Part shown: piece after piece, positions 33,179 through 42,442 of the stretch
Numbering within the stretch: position 1 is the first letter of the stretch
How the letters are laid out: the number at the start of each line of letters is the position of its first letter
Source of the DNA: CAVQKZ01 sp963837325
Lineage (GTDB): Bacteria; Actinomycetota; Actinomycetes; Mycobacteriales; Jatrophihabitantaceae
NCBI GenBank assembly: GCA_963837325.1
Contig: CAWIMV010000002.1
Location: 806,001 to 870,000 of the forward strand
Direction of reading: 5' to 3'
Length of the DNA: 64,000 nt
Translations under genes and position numbers: made by a program
The notes under the pieces: model-generated
The model's input: only the letters and a program-made list of their open reading frames with translations
Told to the model about the DNA's origin: nothing
The model's database searches: none

Positions 33179-34728
33179 ACCGCGCGATCCGCCCCGTGCG
33201 CATGGGATGGCGGCGACTGACCAGCATGCGCACCGCCCTCATCCTGCTGTTCCTGCTGGCCGTCGCCGCCGTACCCGGTTCGCTGCTGCCGCAGCGTCCA
33301 TTGAACGCGGGCAAGACCGACGCCTACCTCGCCGCGCATGGGGCCTGGGGGCGCTTCCTCGACCGCATCGGCATGTTCGACGTATTCGGCTCCGTCTGGT
33401 TTGCCGCCATCTACCTGCTGCTGTTCATCTCCCTCGTCGGCTGCCTCATCCCTCGCATCCGCCAGCACGCGCGGGCGGTGGGGCGCAAACCGCTGCCGGC
33501 GCCGCGCAACCTGGATCGGCTGCCCGAGTCGGGCCGGTTCCAGACCGCCGACACGCCCGCGGAGTACGCCGCCGCCGCCCGGCGAACACTCGGCCGCCGC
33601 TGGCGGGTGGTCGCGCGCGCGGAGCCGAGCGGGGCGCTGACCCTGTCGGCGGAGAAGGGTTACAGCCGCGAGACCGGAAACCTGATCTTCCACCTGGCTC
33701 TGCTGGCGTCGCTGCTGCTCATTGCGGTCGGCCGGCTGTACAGCTACCAGGGCTCGCGGATCGTCATCCAGGGCACCGGGAACGGGTTCTGCAACACGGT
33801 CTCGCAGTACGACTCCTGGAAGCCCGGCCGCCTCGCCGCCGAGGGCAAGATCAGCCCGGCACCGTTCTGTATCGACGCGTTGACCTCGTTTACGGCCACC
33901 TACACCGCCACTGGTGAGCCGTCCAAGTTTGCCGCCGACGTCACCTATCGGCGCACCCGGACGGCGGCGCCGGAGCACAAGACGATCACCGTCAACCATC
34001 CGCTGCGCCTGGAAGGCGACCGGGTCTACCTCATCACCCACGGCTTCGCTCCGCAGCTGACGATCCGCATGCCCGACGGAACGGTGCGCCACGACACGGC
34101 GGTGTTCCTGCCGCGGGATGCCACCACGTTTCTGTCCGAGGGCGCGTTCAAGGAGCAGGCTGCGCCGGGCAAGAACCAGGACATCGGCGTCTCCGGATTC
34201 TTCGCGCCGACGCCGCAGGAGACGGCCGACGGTGTCATCACCTCGATCTCGCCCCAGGTCCGCAACCCGGTCCTCGGCGTCTTCGTCTTCCAGGGTGACC
34301 TCAACTACAAGGGTCTGCCGCAGTCGGTGTACTCCCTCGACACGGCCAAGATGAAGAAGCTGGGCGCGGTCAACCTCCACCTGGGCGACGCCAAGACCTT
34401 CGCCAACGGCGTCTCGGTGAAGTTCGACGGCTGGAAGCCGTGGGCCAGCATCCAGGTCAGCCACGACCCCAGCCAGGGGTATCTGCTGGTCGCCGCGGTC
34501 GCGATGGTGGTCGGCCTGCTCGGCTCGCTGGGCGTGCGCCGCCGCCGGCTGTGGCTCCGGATCACCCCGTCGACGGGTGCTGCGGACGGGTCGCCTACCG
34601 TGGTCGCAGTTGGTGGGCTCGCGCGCAGCGATTCGGGCAACTTCTCGACCGAGTTCGCCGGGGTGCTGGAACGCTTGCGCGGTGCCGCGACTCCGACGCA
34701 CGACTTGATCGGCGCAGGAAGGGAGTGA
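33175..34728 (+). CDS. resB: ResB, cytochrome c biogenesis protein (System II)
   Basis: A 517-aa membrane protein with three N-terminal helices (about 20-40, 75-95, 165-185), a large exported domain and a final helix near residue 440. SMRTALILLFLLAVAAVPGSLLPQRPLN and AEKGYSRETGNLIFHLALLASLL are conserved ResB blocks. With CcsB it forms the haem-handling complex that attaches haem to cytochromes c. GTG 33175 overlaps the ccdA stop. The C-terminal tail after the last helix is soluble and Ser/Gly-rich. Confidence 0.92.
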   Translation: MNRAIRPVRMGWRRLTSMRTALILLFLLAVAAVPGSLLPQRPLNAGKTDAYLAAHGAWGRFLDRIGMFDVFGSVWFAAIYLLLFISLVGCLIPRIRQHARAVGRKPLPAPRNLDRLPESGRFQTADTPAEYAAAARRTLGRRWRVVARAEPSGALTLSAEKGYSRETGNLIFHLALLASLLLIAVGRLYSYQGSRIVIQGTGNGFCNTVSQYDSWKPGRLAAEGKISPAPFCIDALTSFTATYTATGEPSKFAADVTYRRTRTAAPEHKTITVNHPLRLEGDRVYLITHGFAPQLTIRMPDGTVRHDTAVFLPRDATTFLSEGAFKEQAAPGKNQDIGVSGFFAPTPQETADGVITSISPQVRNPVLGVFVFQGDLNYKGLPQSVYSLDTAKMKKLGAVNLHLGDAKTFANGVSVKFDGWKPWASIQVSHDPSQGYLLVAAVAMVVGLLGSLGVRRRRLWLRITPSTGAADGSPTVVAVGGLARSDSGNFSTEFAGVLERLRGAATPTHDLIGAGRE

Positions 34729-34730
34729 CG

Positions 34731-35759
34731 GTGGCCGGTATCGACGGCTCGATGGCCCACCTCTCGGACTCGTTGTTCACGACAGCCATCGCGATGTACT
34801 CCGTCTGCATGGTCGGGTTCGTGGCCGAGTACTCCTTCGGCCGGCGCGGTCGCATCGCCGCGACGGTGCCGGCCGCCGCACCTACGCGGGAACTCGTCGG
34901 CGCCGGTGGCCCGTCCGGCGGCCCCCCGGTGCCGGCCGCACGGACGGTGTCCGCACCGTCGGCGGCGAGTGAGCGGGGCACGGCGGCCGACCGGATCGGC
35001 CGGTTCTCCTTGGCGCTGACGCTCGTGGCCGCGCTCGTCCATGCTGCGTCCGTGGCCGTCCGCGCGATCGCGGTCGACGCCGTGCCGTGGAGCAACATGT
35101 ACGAGTTCGCCTCGGTGGCCGGGCTCGTCGGCGTCCTCGCCTTCGTCGCGCTGATCTGGAAGGCACCGCAGATCCGCCACCTCGGGGGATTCATCCTGCT
35201 GCCGGTCATCATCATCATGTTCCTGGCCGGGACGGTGTGGTACTCCCGCGCGCAGCCGCTCGTGCCTGCGTTGCAGTCGTACTGGCTGGCCATCCACGTC
35301 ACGCTCGTCTCGATTGCCGAGGGCGCGCTCATGACCAGCGCGGTGCTGACCGTGCTGTTCCTGCTCCGCCAGCGCTACGACCGCGTCTCGGAGCAGCCCG
35401 GCGCCAAGGTGGGCGGGCTCACCGCATTCGGAGCCCGGCTGCCGGCTGCCGCGACGCTCGACAAGGTGGCTTACCGGGTGGTCGCGTTCGCGTTTCCGCT
35501 CTACACGATCGCGGTGATCTGCGGCGCGATCTGGGCCGAGGCGGCGTGGGGACGGTACTGGGGCTGGGACCCCAAGGAGACCTGGGCCTTCATCGTCTGG
35601 GTCGTCTACGCCTGCTACCTGCACGCGCGGGCCACGGCGGGCTGGAAGGGACGCACCGCCGCCTGGATCAACCTGGTGGGCTTCAGCTCGATCACGTTCA
35701 ACTTCCTGATCGTCAACCTCGTCGTCTCCGGCCTGCACTCCTACGCCGGCCTCGGCTGA
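34731..35759 (+). CDS. ccsB: CcsB/CcsA, cytochrome c haem-lyase subunit (System II)
   Basis: A 342-aa membrane protein with the haem-binding WWD motif WGRYWGWDPKETWAFIVW and conserved histidines on flanking helices (AIHVTLVS and LHARATAGWKG). About 70 residues after the first helix are Pro/Ala-rich and poorly conserved. I took GTG 34731, which follows GGAAGGGAG by about 5 nt; a GTG at 34725 overlaps the resB stop and is equally possible. It works with ResB to move and attach haem. Confidence 0.93.
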   Translation: MAGIDGSMAHLSDSLFTTAIAMYSVCMVGFVAEYSFGRRGRIAATVPAAAPTRELVGAGGPSGGPPVPAARTVSAPSAASERGTAADRIGRFSLALTLVAALVHAASVAVRAIAVDAVPWSNMYEFASVAGLVGVLAFVALIWKAPQIRHLGGFILLPVIIIMFLAGTVWYSRAQPLVPALQSYWLAIHVTLVSIAEGALMTSAVLTVLFLLRQRYDRVSEQPGAKVGGLTAFGARLPAAATLDKVAYRVVAFAFPLYTIAVICGAIWAEAAWGRYWGWDPKETWAFIVWVVYACYLHARATAGWKGRTAAWINLVGFSSITFNFLIVNLVVSGLHSYAGLG

Positions 35760-35784
35760 GCAGCGTCTTGAGATACTGAAGCCC

Positions 35785-37248
35785 GTGGGCTATCCCGATC
35801 TGCAGGGCTTCCTGGCTGCGCTCGAGCGCGATGGCGACCTGGCGCGGGTGCACGCGACGGTTGATCCGCACCTCGAGGTGGCCGGCATCGTGCAGCGGGT
35901 GGTCCGCGAGCAGGGCCCGGCGTTGCTGTTCGAGCACCCCACCAGGGGCGAGATGCCGCTGGCCATGAACGTGTTCGGCACCGATCGGCGCATGGCCCAG
36001 GCGCTCGGCGTCGACCACCTCGACGAGATCGGCCAGCGCATCGCCGAGTTGCTGCGCCCGGAACTGCCGCACGGCCTCGGCGGGTTCCGTGACGCGCTGG
36101 GCAAGGTGGCCCAGTTGCGAGCCGCACCGCCGCGGCACGTCAAGGTCGCGCCGTGCCAGGAGATCGTCGTGAAGGGCGCCGACGTCGACCTTTCGATCCT
36201 GCCCGGCATCAAGTCCTGGCCCGACGACGGAGGCGTGTTTCTTAACCTCGGGCTGACCCACACCAAGCACCCGGAGACCGGCGCCCGCAACCTCGGCATG
36301 TACCGCCTGCAGGTGCAGGACGAACGCACCGTCAGCCTGCACTGGCAGATCCACAAGGACTCCACGTCGCACGCGGCCGTGGCCGAGCGGCGGTGCGAAC
36401 GGCTGCCGGTGGCCATCGCGTTCGGCTGCCCGCCCGCGGTCACGTACGCCGCGTCCGCGCCCCTGCCGGCCGACATCGACGAGTACCTGTTCGCCGGGTT
36501 CCTGCAGCGCGACCGCGTCGACCTGGTCGACTGCCTCACCGTGCCGCTGCAGGTGCCGGCCGCGGCCCAGGTCGTCCTCGAAGGCTGGGTCGAGCCGGGC
36601 GAGCGGCTGCCGGAAGGCCCGTTCGGTGACCACACCGGCTTCTACACGCCGGTCGAGCCGTTCCCCTTCATGCGGGTCGAGACGCTGACGATGCGCACCG
36701 ACCCGATCTTCCAGTCGATCGTCGTCGGCCGCCCGCCGCAGGAGGACGGGCCGATGGGCAAGGCCACCGAGCGGATCTTCCTGCCGCTGATCCGGATGAC
36801 GATTCCTGAGATCGTCGACTACGACCTGCCGGTGGCGGGCGTGTTCCACAACTGCTGCATCGTCTCGATCGACAAGCGGTTCCCGAAGCACGCGCAGAAG
36901 GTCATGAACGCCATCTGGGGCGCCGGGTTGTTGTCGCTGTCGAAACTGATCGTGGTCGTCGACGCCGACTGCGACGTGCACGACTACAACGAGGTGGCCT
37001 GGCGGGCGTTCGGCAACGTCGACTACGCCCACGACGTGCAGCACTCCGTGGGGCCGGTCGACCACCTCGACCACGCATCGTACGAGCAGTTCTTCGGCGG
37101 CAAGCTGGGCGTGGACGCCACTCGCAAGCTGCCCAGCGAGGGCTATCACCGCGCCGGCGGTTGGCCGAGCGAGTGCGTGGTCGACCCGGCCACGGCCGAG
37201 ACGGTCAATCGCCGCTGGGTCGAGTACGGCATCGGCCGCCGCCCGTGA
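35785..37248 (+). CDS. mqnL: UbiD-family decarboxylase, menaquinone (futalosine) pathway MqnL
   Basis: A 487-aa prenyl-FMN-dependent decarboxylase. GARNLGMYRLQVQDERTVSLHWQIHKD and EGPFGDHTGFYTP (the E-x-D catalytic region) are UbiD signatures. In futalosine organisms a UbiD-like MqnL decarboxylates the prenylated 6-carboxy-naphthol intermediate. The gene overlaps a UbiA prenyltransferase, which in turn overlaps a UbiX flavin prenyltransferase that makes the cofactor, so the three work as a set. It starts 25 nt after ccsB. A role in ubiquinone is excluded by lineage. Confidence 0.88.
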   Translation: MGYPDLQGFLAALERDGDLARVHATVDPHLEVAGIVQRVVREQGPALLFEHPTRGEMPLAMNVFGTDRRMAQALGVDHLDEIGQRIAELLRPELPHGLGGFRDALGKVAQLRAAPPRHVKVAPCQEIVVKGADVDLSILPGIKSWPDDGGVFLNLGLTHTKHPETGARNLGMYRLQVQDERTVSLHWQIHKDSTSHAAVAERRCERLPVAIAFGCPPAVTYAASAPLPADIDEYLFAGFLQRDRVDLVDCLTVPLQVPAAAQVVLEGWVEPGERLPEGPFGDHTGFYTPVEPFPFMRVETLTMRTDPIFQSIVVGRPPQEDGPMGKATERIFLPLIRMTIPEIVDYDLPVAGVFHNCCIVSIDKRFPKHAQKVMNAIWGAGLLSLSKLIVVVDADCDVHDYNEVAWRAFGNVDYAHDVQHSVGPVDHLDHASYEQFFGGKLGVDATRKLPSEGYHRAGGWPSECVVDPATAETVNRRWVEYGIGRRP

Positions 37249-38159
37249 CCGCAACCACCGCGGCGGCCGGGGGGCAGGCGGTACCGGCCGGCCGGGTGCG
37301 CAAGTTCCTGCGCCTGGTGATGATCGAGCATTCGGTGTTCGCGTTGCCGTTCGCCTACATCTCGGCCCTCACCGCCATGTGGCTGCAAACGCGTTCCGTC
37401 CATTGGGTGCAGCTGCTGTTGATCACCGTAGCAATGGTGTCCGCGCGCACGGTCGCGATGTCGGCCAACCGCATCCTCGACCGCAACTTCGACGCTTTGA
37501 ATCCGCGCACCGCCCGACGCGAGCTGGTGACCGGTGAATTGTCGGTGCGCGCGGCCTGGGTCGGCACCGCCGTTGCGCTGGTGATCTTCTTCGGCTGCGC
37601 CGCCGCTCTGTCCTGGTTGTGCCTCGCGCTGGCGCCGGTCGCGATCGTGCTGCTCGTCCTGTACTCCTACGGCAAGCGGTTCACGGACTACCCGCAGGCG
37701 CTGCTCGCACTGGCCCAGTTCGTGGCCCCGGCCGGGGCCTGGATCGCCGTGACCGATGAGTTGTCGTGGGCATCGGTGGCGCTCGGTGTCGCGGTCGGCA
37801 CCTGGATCGGCGGCTTCGACCTCATCTACTCCTGTCAGGATGCCGCCGTCGACCGCCGCATCGGCTCCCGGTCGTTCCCGGCCCGGTTCGGCGTCGCGGC
37901 GGCACTGCGCACGTCGACGGTGGTGCACACCGTCACGCTCGCCGCATTCGTGTGGTTCGGCGCCGCGGTAGGTCTCGGTCCGCTGTGGTGGGTCGGCATC
38001 GGACTGACTGCGGTCGTGCTGGGCTACGAGCACACGATTGTGCGGGCCGACGACCTGTCCCGCGTCAACCGCGCGTTCTTCACCGCCAACGGCGTCATCG
38101 GCATCGGGCTGTTCGCCTTCGCCCTGGCCGACCTGCTCACCCACGGCCTGCGCGCGTGA
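37245..38159 (+). CDS. mqnP: UbiA-like prenyltransferase MqnP (futalosine pathway)
   Basis: A 304-aa integral membrane prenyltransferase with about eight helices. The two aspartate-rich motifs are NRILDRNFDALNPRT (NxxxDxxxD) and DLIYSCQDAAVDRRIG, binding the Mg-polyprenyl diphosphate. MqnP attaches the isoprenoid tail to 1,4-dihydroxy-6-naphthoate. It differs from MenA by lying between ubiD and ubiX genes. The GTG overlaps mqnL by 4 nt. Confidence 0.88.
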   Translation: MTATTAAAGGQAVPAGRVRKFLRLVMIEHSVFALPFAYISALTAMWLQTRSVHWVQLLLITVAMVSARTVAMSANRILDRNFDALNPRTARRELVTGELSVRAAWVGTAVALVIFFGCAAALSWLCLALAPVAIVLLVLYSYGKRFTDYPQALLALAQFVAPAGAWIAVTDELSWASVALGVAVGTWIGGFDLIYSCQDAAVDRRIGSRSFPARFGVAAALRTSTVVHTVTLAAFVWFGAAVGLGPLWWVGIGLTAVVLGYEHTIVRADDLSRVNRAFFTANGVIGIGLFAFALADLLTHGLRA

Positions 38160-38788
38160 GCGGCAGGCGACCGTGGGTGGTCGGGGTGTCGGGTGCCTCG
38201 GGCACGCCGTACGCCCGGGCCGTGCTCGGCGGGCTGCTCGCCGCCGGCGAACCCGTCGATCTCGTCGTCTCCCGCGCGGCGCGGCTGACGTTGCTGGACG
38301 AGACCGGGCTGGCGTTTCGCGACAGCCACTGGCGGGCGGATCTGGCCGAGTGGCTGGGCCGCACGGTTGACGACGTCGCGTACTGGGCGGCCGGTGATCT
38401 GGCCGCCGGTCCGGCCAGCGGGTCGTATCCGGCTCGCGGCATGATCGTCGTCCCCACGTCAACCGCAGCGATCGCCGGCATCGCGATCGGGCTGTCCAAG
38501 GACCTGCTGCAGCGGGCCGCCGACGTCACCTTGAAGGAACGCCGGCCGCTGGTCGTCGTCCCGCGGGAAGCGCCCTACACGCGGGCCACGTTGCAGCACA
38601 TGCTCACGCTGCACGATGCCGGCGCAGTGGTGCTGCCGGCCAGCCCGGCGTTCTACAGCGCACCGCGCTCGGTGCAGCAGCTCGTCGACTTCGTGGCGGC
38701 CAAGGTGCTCGACGCCATCGGCGTTGAGCACGACCTGATCACCCGGTGGACGGGTGAGCTCGGTGCCGCGCGTGAACTTGACGACTAG
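38156..38788 (+). CDS. mqnM: UbiX-family flavin prenyltransferase (MqnM)
   Basis: A 210-aa flavoprotein that prenylates FMN to make the cofactor of UbiD enzymes. VVGVSGASGTPYARAVLGGLL is the conserved FMN loop; IVVPTSTAAIAGIAIGLSKDLLQRAADVTLKERRPLVVVPRE and ASPAFYSAPRSVQQLVDF complete the family pattern. GTG 38156 overlaps mqnP, so the decarboxylase, prenyltransferase and cofactor enzyme are translated together. Confidence 0.92.
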   Translation: MSGRRPWVVGVSGASGTPYARAVLGGLLAAGEPVDLVVSRAARLTLLDETGLAFRDSHWRADLAEWLGRTVDDVAYWAAGDLAAGPASGSYPARGMIVVPTSTAAIAGIAIGLSKDLLQRAADVTLKERRPLVVVPREAPYTRATLQHMLTLHDAGAVVLPASPAFYSAPRSVQQLVDFVAAKVLDAIGVEHDLITRWTGELGAARELDD

Positions 38789-38812
38789 CGGTCGCTCGGG
38801 TCGACTTCGGTA

Positions 38813-39277
38813 GTGGACTCCGTCGACCGTCAGCTGCTGGACGCCCTGCGCCGAAATGCCCGCGCGACGTACGCCGAGCTGGCCCGGATCGTGAACCTGA
38901 GCGCACCCGCCGTCCACGAGCGGGTCACCAAGCTCGAGGCCGCCGGCGTGATCACCGGCTACCACGCGGCGATTGCCGCCGAATCGCTCGGCTACGCGAT
39001 GAACGCGCTGATCGGCATCTTTATCACCGACAGCGCCGATACCGACGACCTGGCCGAGTCGCTCGCGGCGCTGCAGGCCGTGGAGCACTGCTGGTTCGTG
39101 GCCGGCGAAGAGACGTTCGTGGTCAAGGTCAGGGTGCCCGACGTGGCCGGCCTGGAGAGCACGATCCGTGACCTCAACGCGATCAAAGGGGTGGCTCGCA
39201 CCCGCACGACGGTCGTGCTCTCGACCAAGTTCGAGGACCGGGTTCAGGCCCTGAATCTGGAGGACCAGCGGCGCTAG
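38813..39277 (+). CDS. Lrp/AsnC-family transcriptional regulator
   Basis: A 154-aa regulator. The N-terminal HTH (VDRQLLDALRRNARATYAELARIVNLSAPAVHERV) is followed by the RAM ligand domain, with EHCWFVAGEETFVVKV in the middle. This family senses amino acids or related small molecules. It starts 24 nt after mqnM on the same strand and could be cotranscribed. Its stop overlaps the convergent TetR gene by 4 nt. The target is unknown. Confidence 0.9.
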   Translation: MDSVDRQLLDALRRNARATYAELARIVNLSAPAVHERVTKLEAAGVITGYHAAIAAESLGYAMNALIGIFITDSADTDDLAESLAALQAVEHCWFVAGEETFVVKVRVPDVAGLESTIRDLNAIKGVARTRTTVVLSTKFEDRVQALNLEDQRR

Positions 39278-39963
39278 CGGGCCTTGGCCCGGTGCTGCTC
39301 GGCGATCCACGCGGTGACGTCGTCCGGCTTGATCTCGCCGTCGAACAGGCCCATCGCGGCGTGGCCGAGCGCGGCCGAGCACAGCACCCGGTCGGTGACC
39401 GCTTCGCGGTCGCCCCACGGCAGGTAGGGCTTGGCGATCATCAGCGCCGCGATGCCGTGGGCGGCCGCCCACAGGTCGAACGTGATCGGCAGCGGGTCGT
39501 CGCCGACGAAGATCCCGGCCGCGATGCACTCCACGACGGTGGCGTTGAAGTGCGTGAACGCCGAGCTGGCCAGGACGTCGTCGACCGCGATATCAGGCTT
39601 CGGACACGGGTCCATCGTGGCGATCCGGTAGTGCTCCGGGTGTTCGACCGCGAAGCGGACGTAGGCCAGGCCGAAGGCCCGCAACCGCCCGAGCGGGGAG
39701 TCGGCCTCGGCGCCGGCCGCCAGCATTGCGGTGTCGAGCTCGGCGAAGACGTCGACGACGACCGCACTGAGCAATGCGTTCTTGTCGGCGAAGTGCAGGT
39801 AGATGGACGGTGTCGTCACGCCGACCGCGTCGGCCACCGACCGGATCGACATGGCATCGGCGCTCGCCGACTGGGCCAGCAGATCCTTTGCCGCCGCCAC
39901 GATCTCCGCGCGTAGCTCCTCGCCGGAGCCCCGCCGCGCCCGTTTCCTTCTCACCGCGCTCAC
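39274..39963 (-). CDS. TetR-family transcriptional regulator
   Basis: A 229-aa regulator with the HTH SIRSVADAVGVTTPSIYLHFADKNALLSAV near residue 40-70 and a TetR_C-type ligand domain (WAAAHGIAALMIAKPYLPWGD). I chose GTG 39963, preceded by GGAGAG; an open frame extends 43 codons upstream into DNA behind the MMPL stop. It follows the MMPL gene on the same strand, 94 nt behind, and probably represses it through the palindrome at 42341-42369. Confidence 0.88.
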   Translation of the reverse strand: MSAVRRKRARRGSGEELRAEIVAAAKDLLAQSASADAMSIRSVADAVGVTTPSIYLHFADKNALLSAVVVDVFAELDTAMLAAGAEADSPLGRLRAFGLAYVRFAVEHPEHYRIATMDPCPKPDIAVDDVLASSAFTHFNATVVECIAAGIFVGDDPLPITFDLWAAAHGIAALMIAKPYLPWGDREAVTDRVLCSAALGHAAMGLFDGEIKPDDVTAWIAEQHRAKAR

Positions 39964-40057
39964 TTGTCTCTCCGTCTCCACCGCTCGCTGGCGCTCGGGT
40001 GGATCCGTCGAGCCAAACGCGCCTGTGGCGCGTGAGCGCGGCTCTTCGCGCGAGCGC

Positions 40058-42310
40058 TCATCGCGTGGTGGCCAGTTGGCGGACGGGCTCAAGGGCCGGC
40101 GGGGTTTCGGCCAAGCCGATGCGGGCGTGCAGGCGGGCCAGTGGCCGCGGCGCCCACCAGTTCCAGCGACCGGCGAGCCGCATGAATGCGGGTACCAGTA
40201 TGCCGCGCACGATCGTTGCGTCCATCACCACCGCCAGCGTAAGCCCCGTCCCGAACAACATCATGAACGAGACCCGGGATCCGGCCATCGCGGCGAACAC
40301 GATGGCCATGAGCAACGCGGCGGCCGTGACGATGCGGCCGGTCCGGCCCAGGCCAAGGGCGACGGCGTGCGTGTTGTCCGCGGTTGCGCGCGGTGAGTCC
40401 AGCCAGGCCTCGCGGATGCGCGAGAGCAGGAACACCTCGTAGTCCATGGACAGCCCGAAGGCCAGGCAGAACATCAGCGGCGGCATGGTGGGAACGAGGT
40501 AGCCCGTCGTCGTCAGGTCCGGGAACAGCCAGCCGAAGTGGCCTTCCTGGAAGACCCACACCATCGCCCCGAACGTCGCCGACAACGACAGGGTGTTGAG
40601 CACCAAGGCCTTGAGCGGCAGGACGATGCTGCCGGTGAACAGGAACAGCACGACGAATGTGGCCAGCGCGATCAGGCCGATGGCATAAGGCATTGCCGCG
40701 CCGAGTGCGTGCAGGCTGTCCTTGTTGATGGCGGTCTGCCCGGTGAACTGCACCGGCCACGGCGCGCGGACGTCCTCTACGGCGGCGAGGGCCTTCTTGC
40801 CGGCCGGGGTCTGCGGGTCGGCGTCGGTGTGGACGTCGACGTAGGTGGTGTTTCCCTTGACCATCGGCGGCCCGCTCGGCGGCCGGACCGCGCGGCCGTC
40901 GGCAAACGTACCGGCCGACGAGGTGACCGAGGTGACGTTCGGGACGCGCGACAGCGCCGTGGCGTAGGTCGCGGTCGCGTTCGGCGCGGCCGAGATGTCA
41001 CGCGCCACCGCCGTGATCGTCGATGAGGCGTTGGTCGTGAACTGGCTGCGCAGGCTGTCGCCCACTTGGTGCGCGGGCGCGGACTGCGGAAGCACCCGGT
41101 CATCGGGGTAACCGAAGTGGGCGTGCAGGAAGGGCAGTCCGAGCGCGACCAGCACTGCGGTCACGATGAGAGCGACGGGCAGGGCCCGGCGCATCACCGC
41201 GGTGGCGAAGCGGTACCAGAAACCCTGCTCGACGGCCTTGGGCGCCGGCGGCGGGCGGCGCAGGACCCGGCGGACGAAAACGCGGAGGTCCAGAGCGTCG
41301 ACCCGTGGGCCGAGGATGGTCAGCAGCGCGGGCAGCAGGATCAGCGCGGCCACCGTGGCCAGCGCGACGACGGCAATACCGGCGTAAGCGAACGAGCGCA
41401 GGAAGTAGACCGGGAAGACGAGCATGGCGGCGAGGGAGAGGCCGACGGTCAGGGCCGAGAACAGCACGGTGCGCCCGGCCGTCTGCATCGTGCGGCGGAC
41501 GGCCGCGTCGGGGGCGGCACCGTTGCCGACCTCCTCGCGGTAGCGGCTGACGATGAACAGGCTGTAGTCGATGGCCAGGGCCAGCCCGAGCGCCGTCGTC
41601 ATGTTGAGCGCGTACACCGAGACGTCGGTGAATGCGGCCAGCCCGCGCAGGATGGCCATCGTGCCGATGATGGCCGACAGGCCAACCGCAACCGGCAGCA
41701 GCGCGGCGACGAAGCTGCCGAACACCCAGGTCAACGCGATCACGGTGAGCGGGATCGCGATCGCCTCGGACAGTTTCAGGTCGGCGGTGATGTCGTCGCT
41801 CACCTGGTTGTAGGTACTCATGATTCCGCCGGCCTTGATGCGCACCCCGTCGTGGGTGCCGACCAGGGGGTCGGTGATGTCGGCCGCCCGTTTCGGCGCG
41901 GTGCTGTCGTCGCCGGCGACGCGCGCGACGATGAGCGCGGACTTGCCGTCGGCGCTGCGCAGTCCGGCGGCCTGATCGTCGGGCAGCGTCCAGTAGGAGA
42001 CGACCTGGCTGGCGTACTTGGCGTGTTGCAGGGCCCGGACCGCGGCCAGGCCGGCGGTTCGCGCGGCGGCGCTGTCGACGCCATTGGGGGAGGTGGCCTC
42101 CAGTATGAGATTCGCGTCGCCGGTGTTGAACTTGTCCTGCAGGAGGTCGTCGGCCTTGCTCGAGGCCGAGTGCGGATCGCGGAACCCGCCGGCCGACAGG
42201 TGGGCGGCGACGGGCGCGCCGAAGATGACGGCAAGGACGAGCAGGAATCCTGCGGTGACCAGCACCCGGCGCGGGGCCCGGATACCGAGGTTGGCAAGAC
42301 GAACGAGCAT
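40058..42310 (-). CDS. MMPL-family RND transporter
   Basis: A 750-aa protein with about 12 transmembrane helices in two repeats and two large exported loops. The family motifs are GLALAIDYSLFIVSRYREEV in the first half and FGLSMDYEVFLLSRIREAW in the second. AGGAG precedes the ATG. Relatives in actinobacteria export lipids or drugs using the proton gradient. With the TetR gene downstream and a 17-bp palindrome in its promoter it looks like a regulated efflux unit inserted among the menaquinone genes. Substrate unknown. Confidence 0.92.
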   Translation of the reverse strand: MLVRLANLGIRAPRRVLVTAGFLLVLAVIFGAPVAAHLSAGGFRDPHSASSKADDLLQDKFNTGDANLILEATSPNGVDSAAARTAGLAAVRALQHAKYASQVVSYWTLPDDQAAGLRSADGKSALIVARVAGDDSTAPKRAADITDPLVGTHDGVRIKAGGIMSTYNQVSDDITADLKLSEAIAIPLTVIALTWVFGSFVAALLPVAVGLSAIIGTMAILRGLAAFTDVSVYALNMTTALGLALAIDYSLFIVSRYREEVGNGAAPDAAVRRTMQTAGRTVLFSALTVGLSLAAMLVFPVYFLRSFAYAGIAVVALATVAALILLPALLTILGPRVDALDLRVFVRRVLRRPPPAPKAVEQGFWYRFATAVMRRALPVALIVTAVLVALGLPFLHAHFGYPDDRVLPQSAPAHQVGDSLRSQFTTNASSTITAVARDISAAPNATATYATALSRVPNVTSVTSSAGTFADGRAVRPPSGPPMVKGNTTYVDVHTDADPQTPAGKKALAAVEDVRAPWPVQFTGQTAINKDSLHALGAAMPYAIGLIALATFVVLFLFTGSIVLPLKALVLNTLSLSATFGAMVWVFQEGHFGWLFPDLTTTGYLVPTMPPLMFCLAFGLSMDYEVFLLSRIREAWLDSPRATADNTHAVALGLGRTGRIVTAAALLMAIVFAAMAGSRVSFMMLFGTGLTLAVVMDATIVRGILVPAFMRLAGRWNWWAPRPLARLHARIGLAETPPALEPVRQLATTR

Positions 42311-42340
42311 CGCGGGCTCCTGACGGGCGAGGCGCTTAGT

Positions 42341-42369
42341 GTCGCTAAGTTAGCGACGGTAAGTTAGCG
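42341..42369. promoter_or_regulatory. Palindromic operator upstream of the MMPL/TetR operon
   Basis: GTCGCTAA-G-TTAGCGAC (42341-42357) is a perfect 17-bp palindrome. A direct repeat of TAAGTTAGCG at 42346-42355 and 42360-42369 adds a further half-site. It lies 31 nt upstream of the MMPL start and about 75 nt before the divergent mqnE. This is the classic form of a TetR operator; the TetR gene at 39274-39963 is the probable partner. Confidence 0.6.
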
Positions 42370-42442
42370 TTGTCAAGGCCATTTGCCCCGGCACTCGGCG
42401 GGCGGCGCCAGGCCGTAGCGGGCCCGTCCGTACCCTGGGGCC

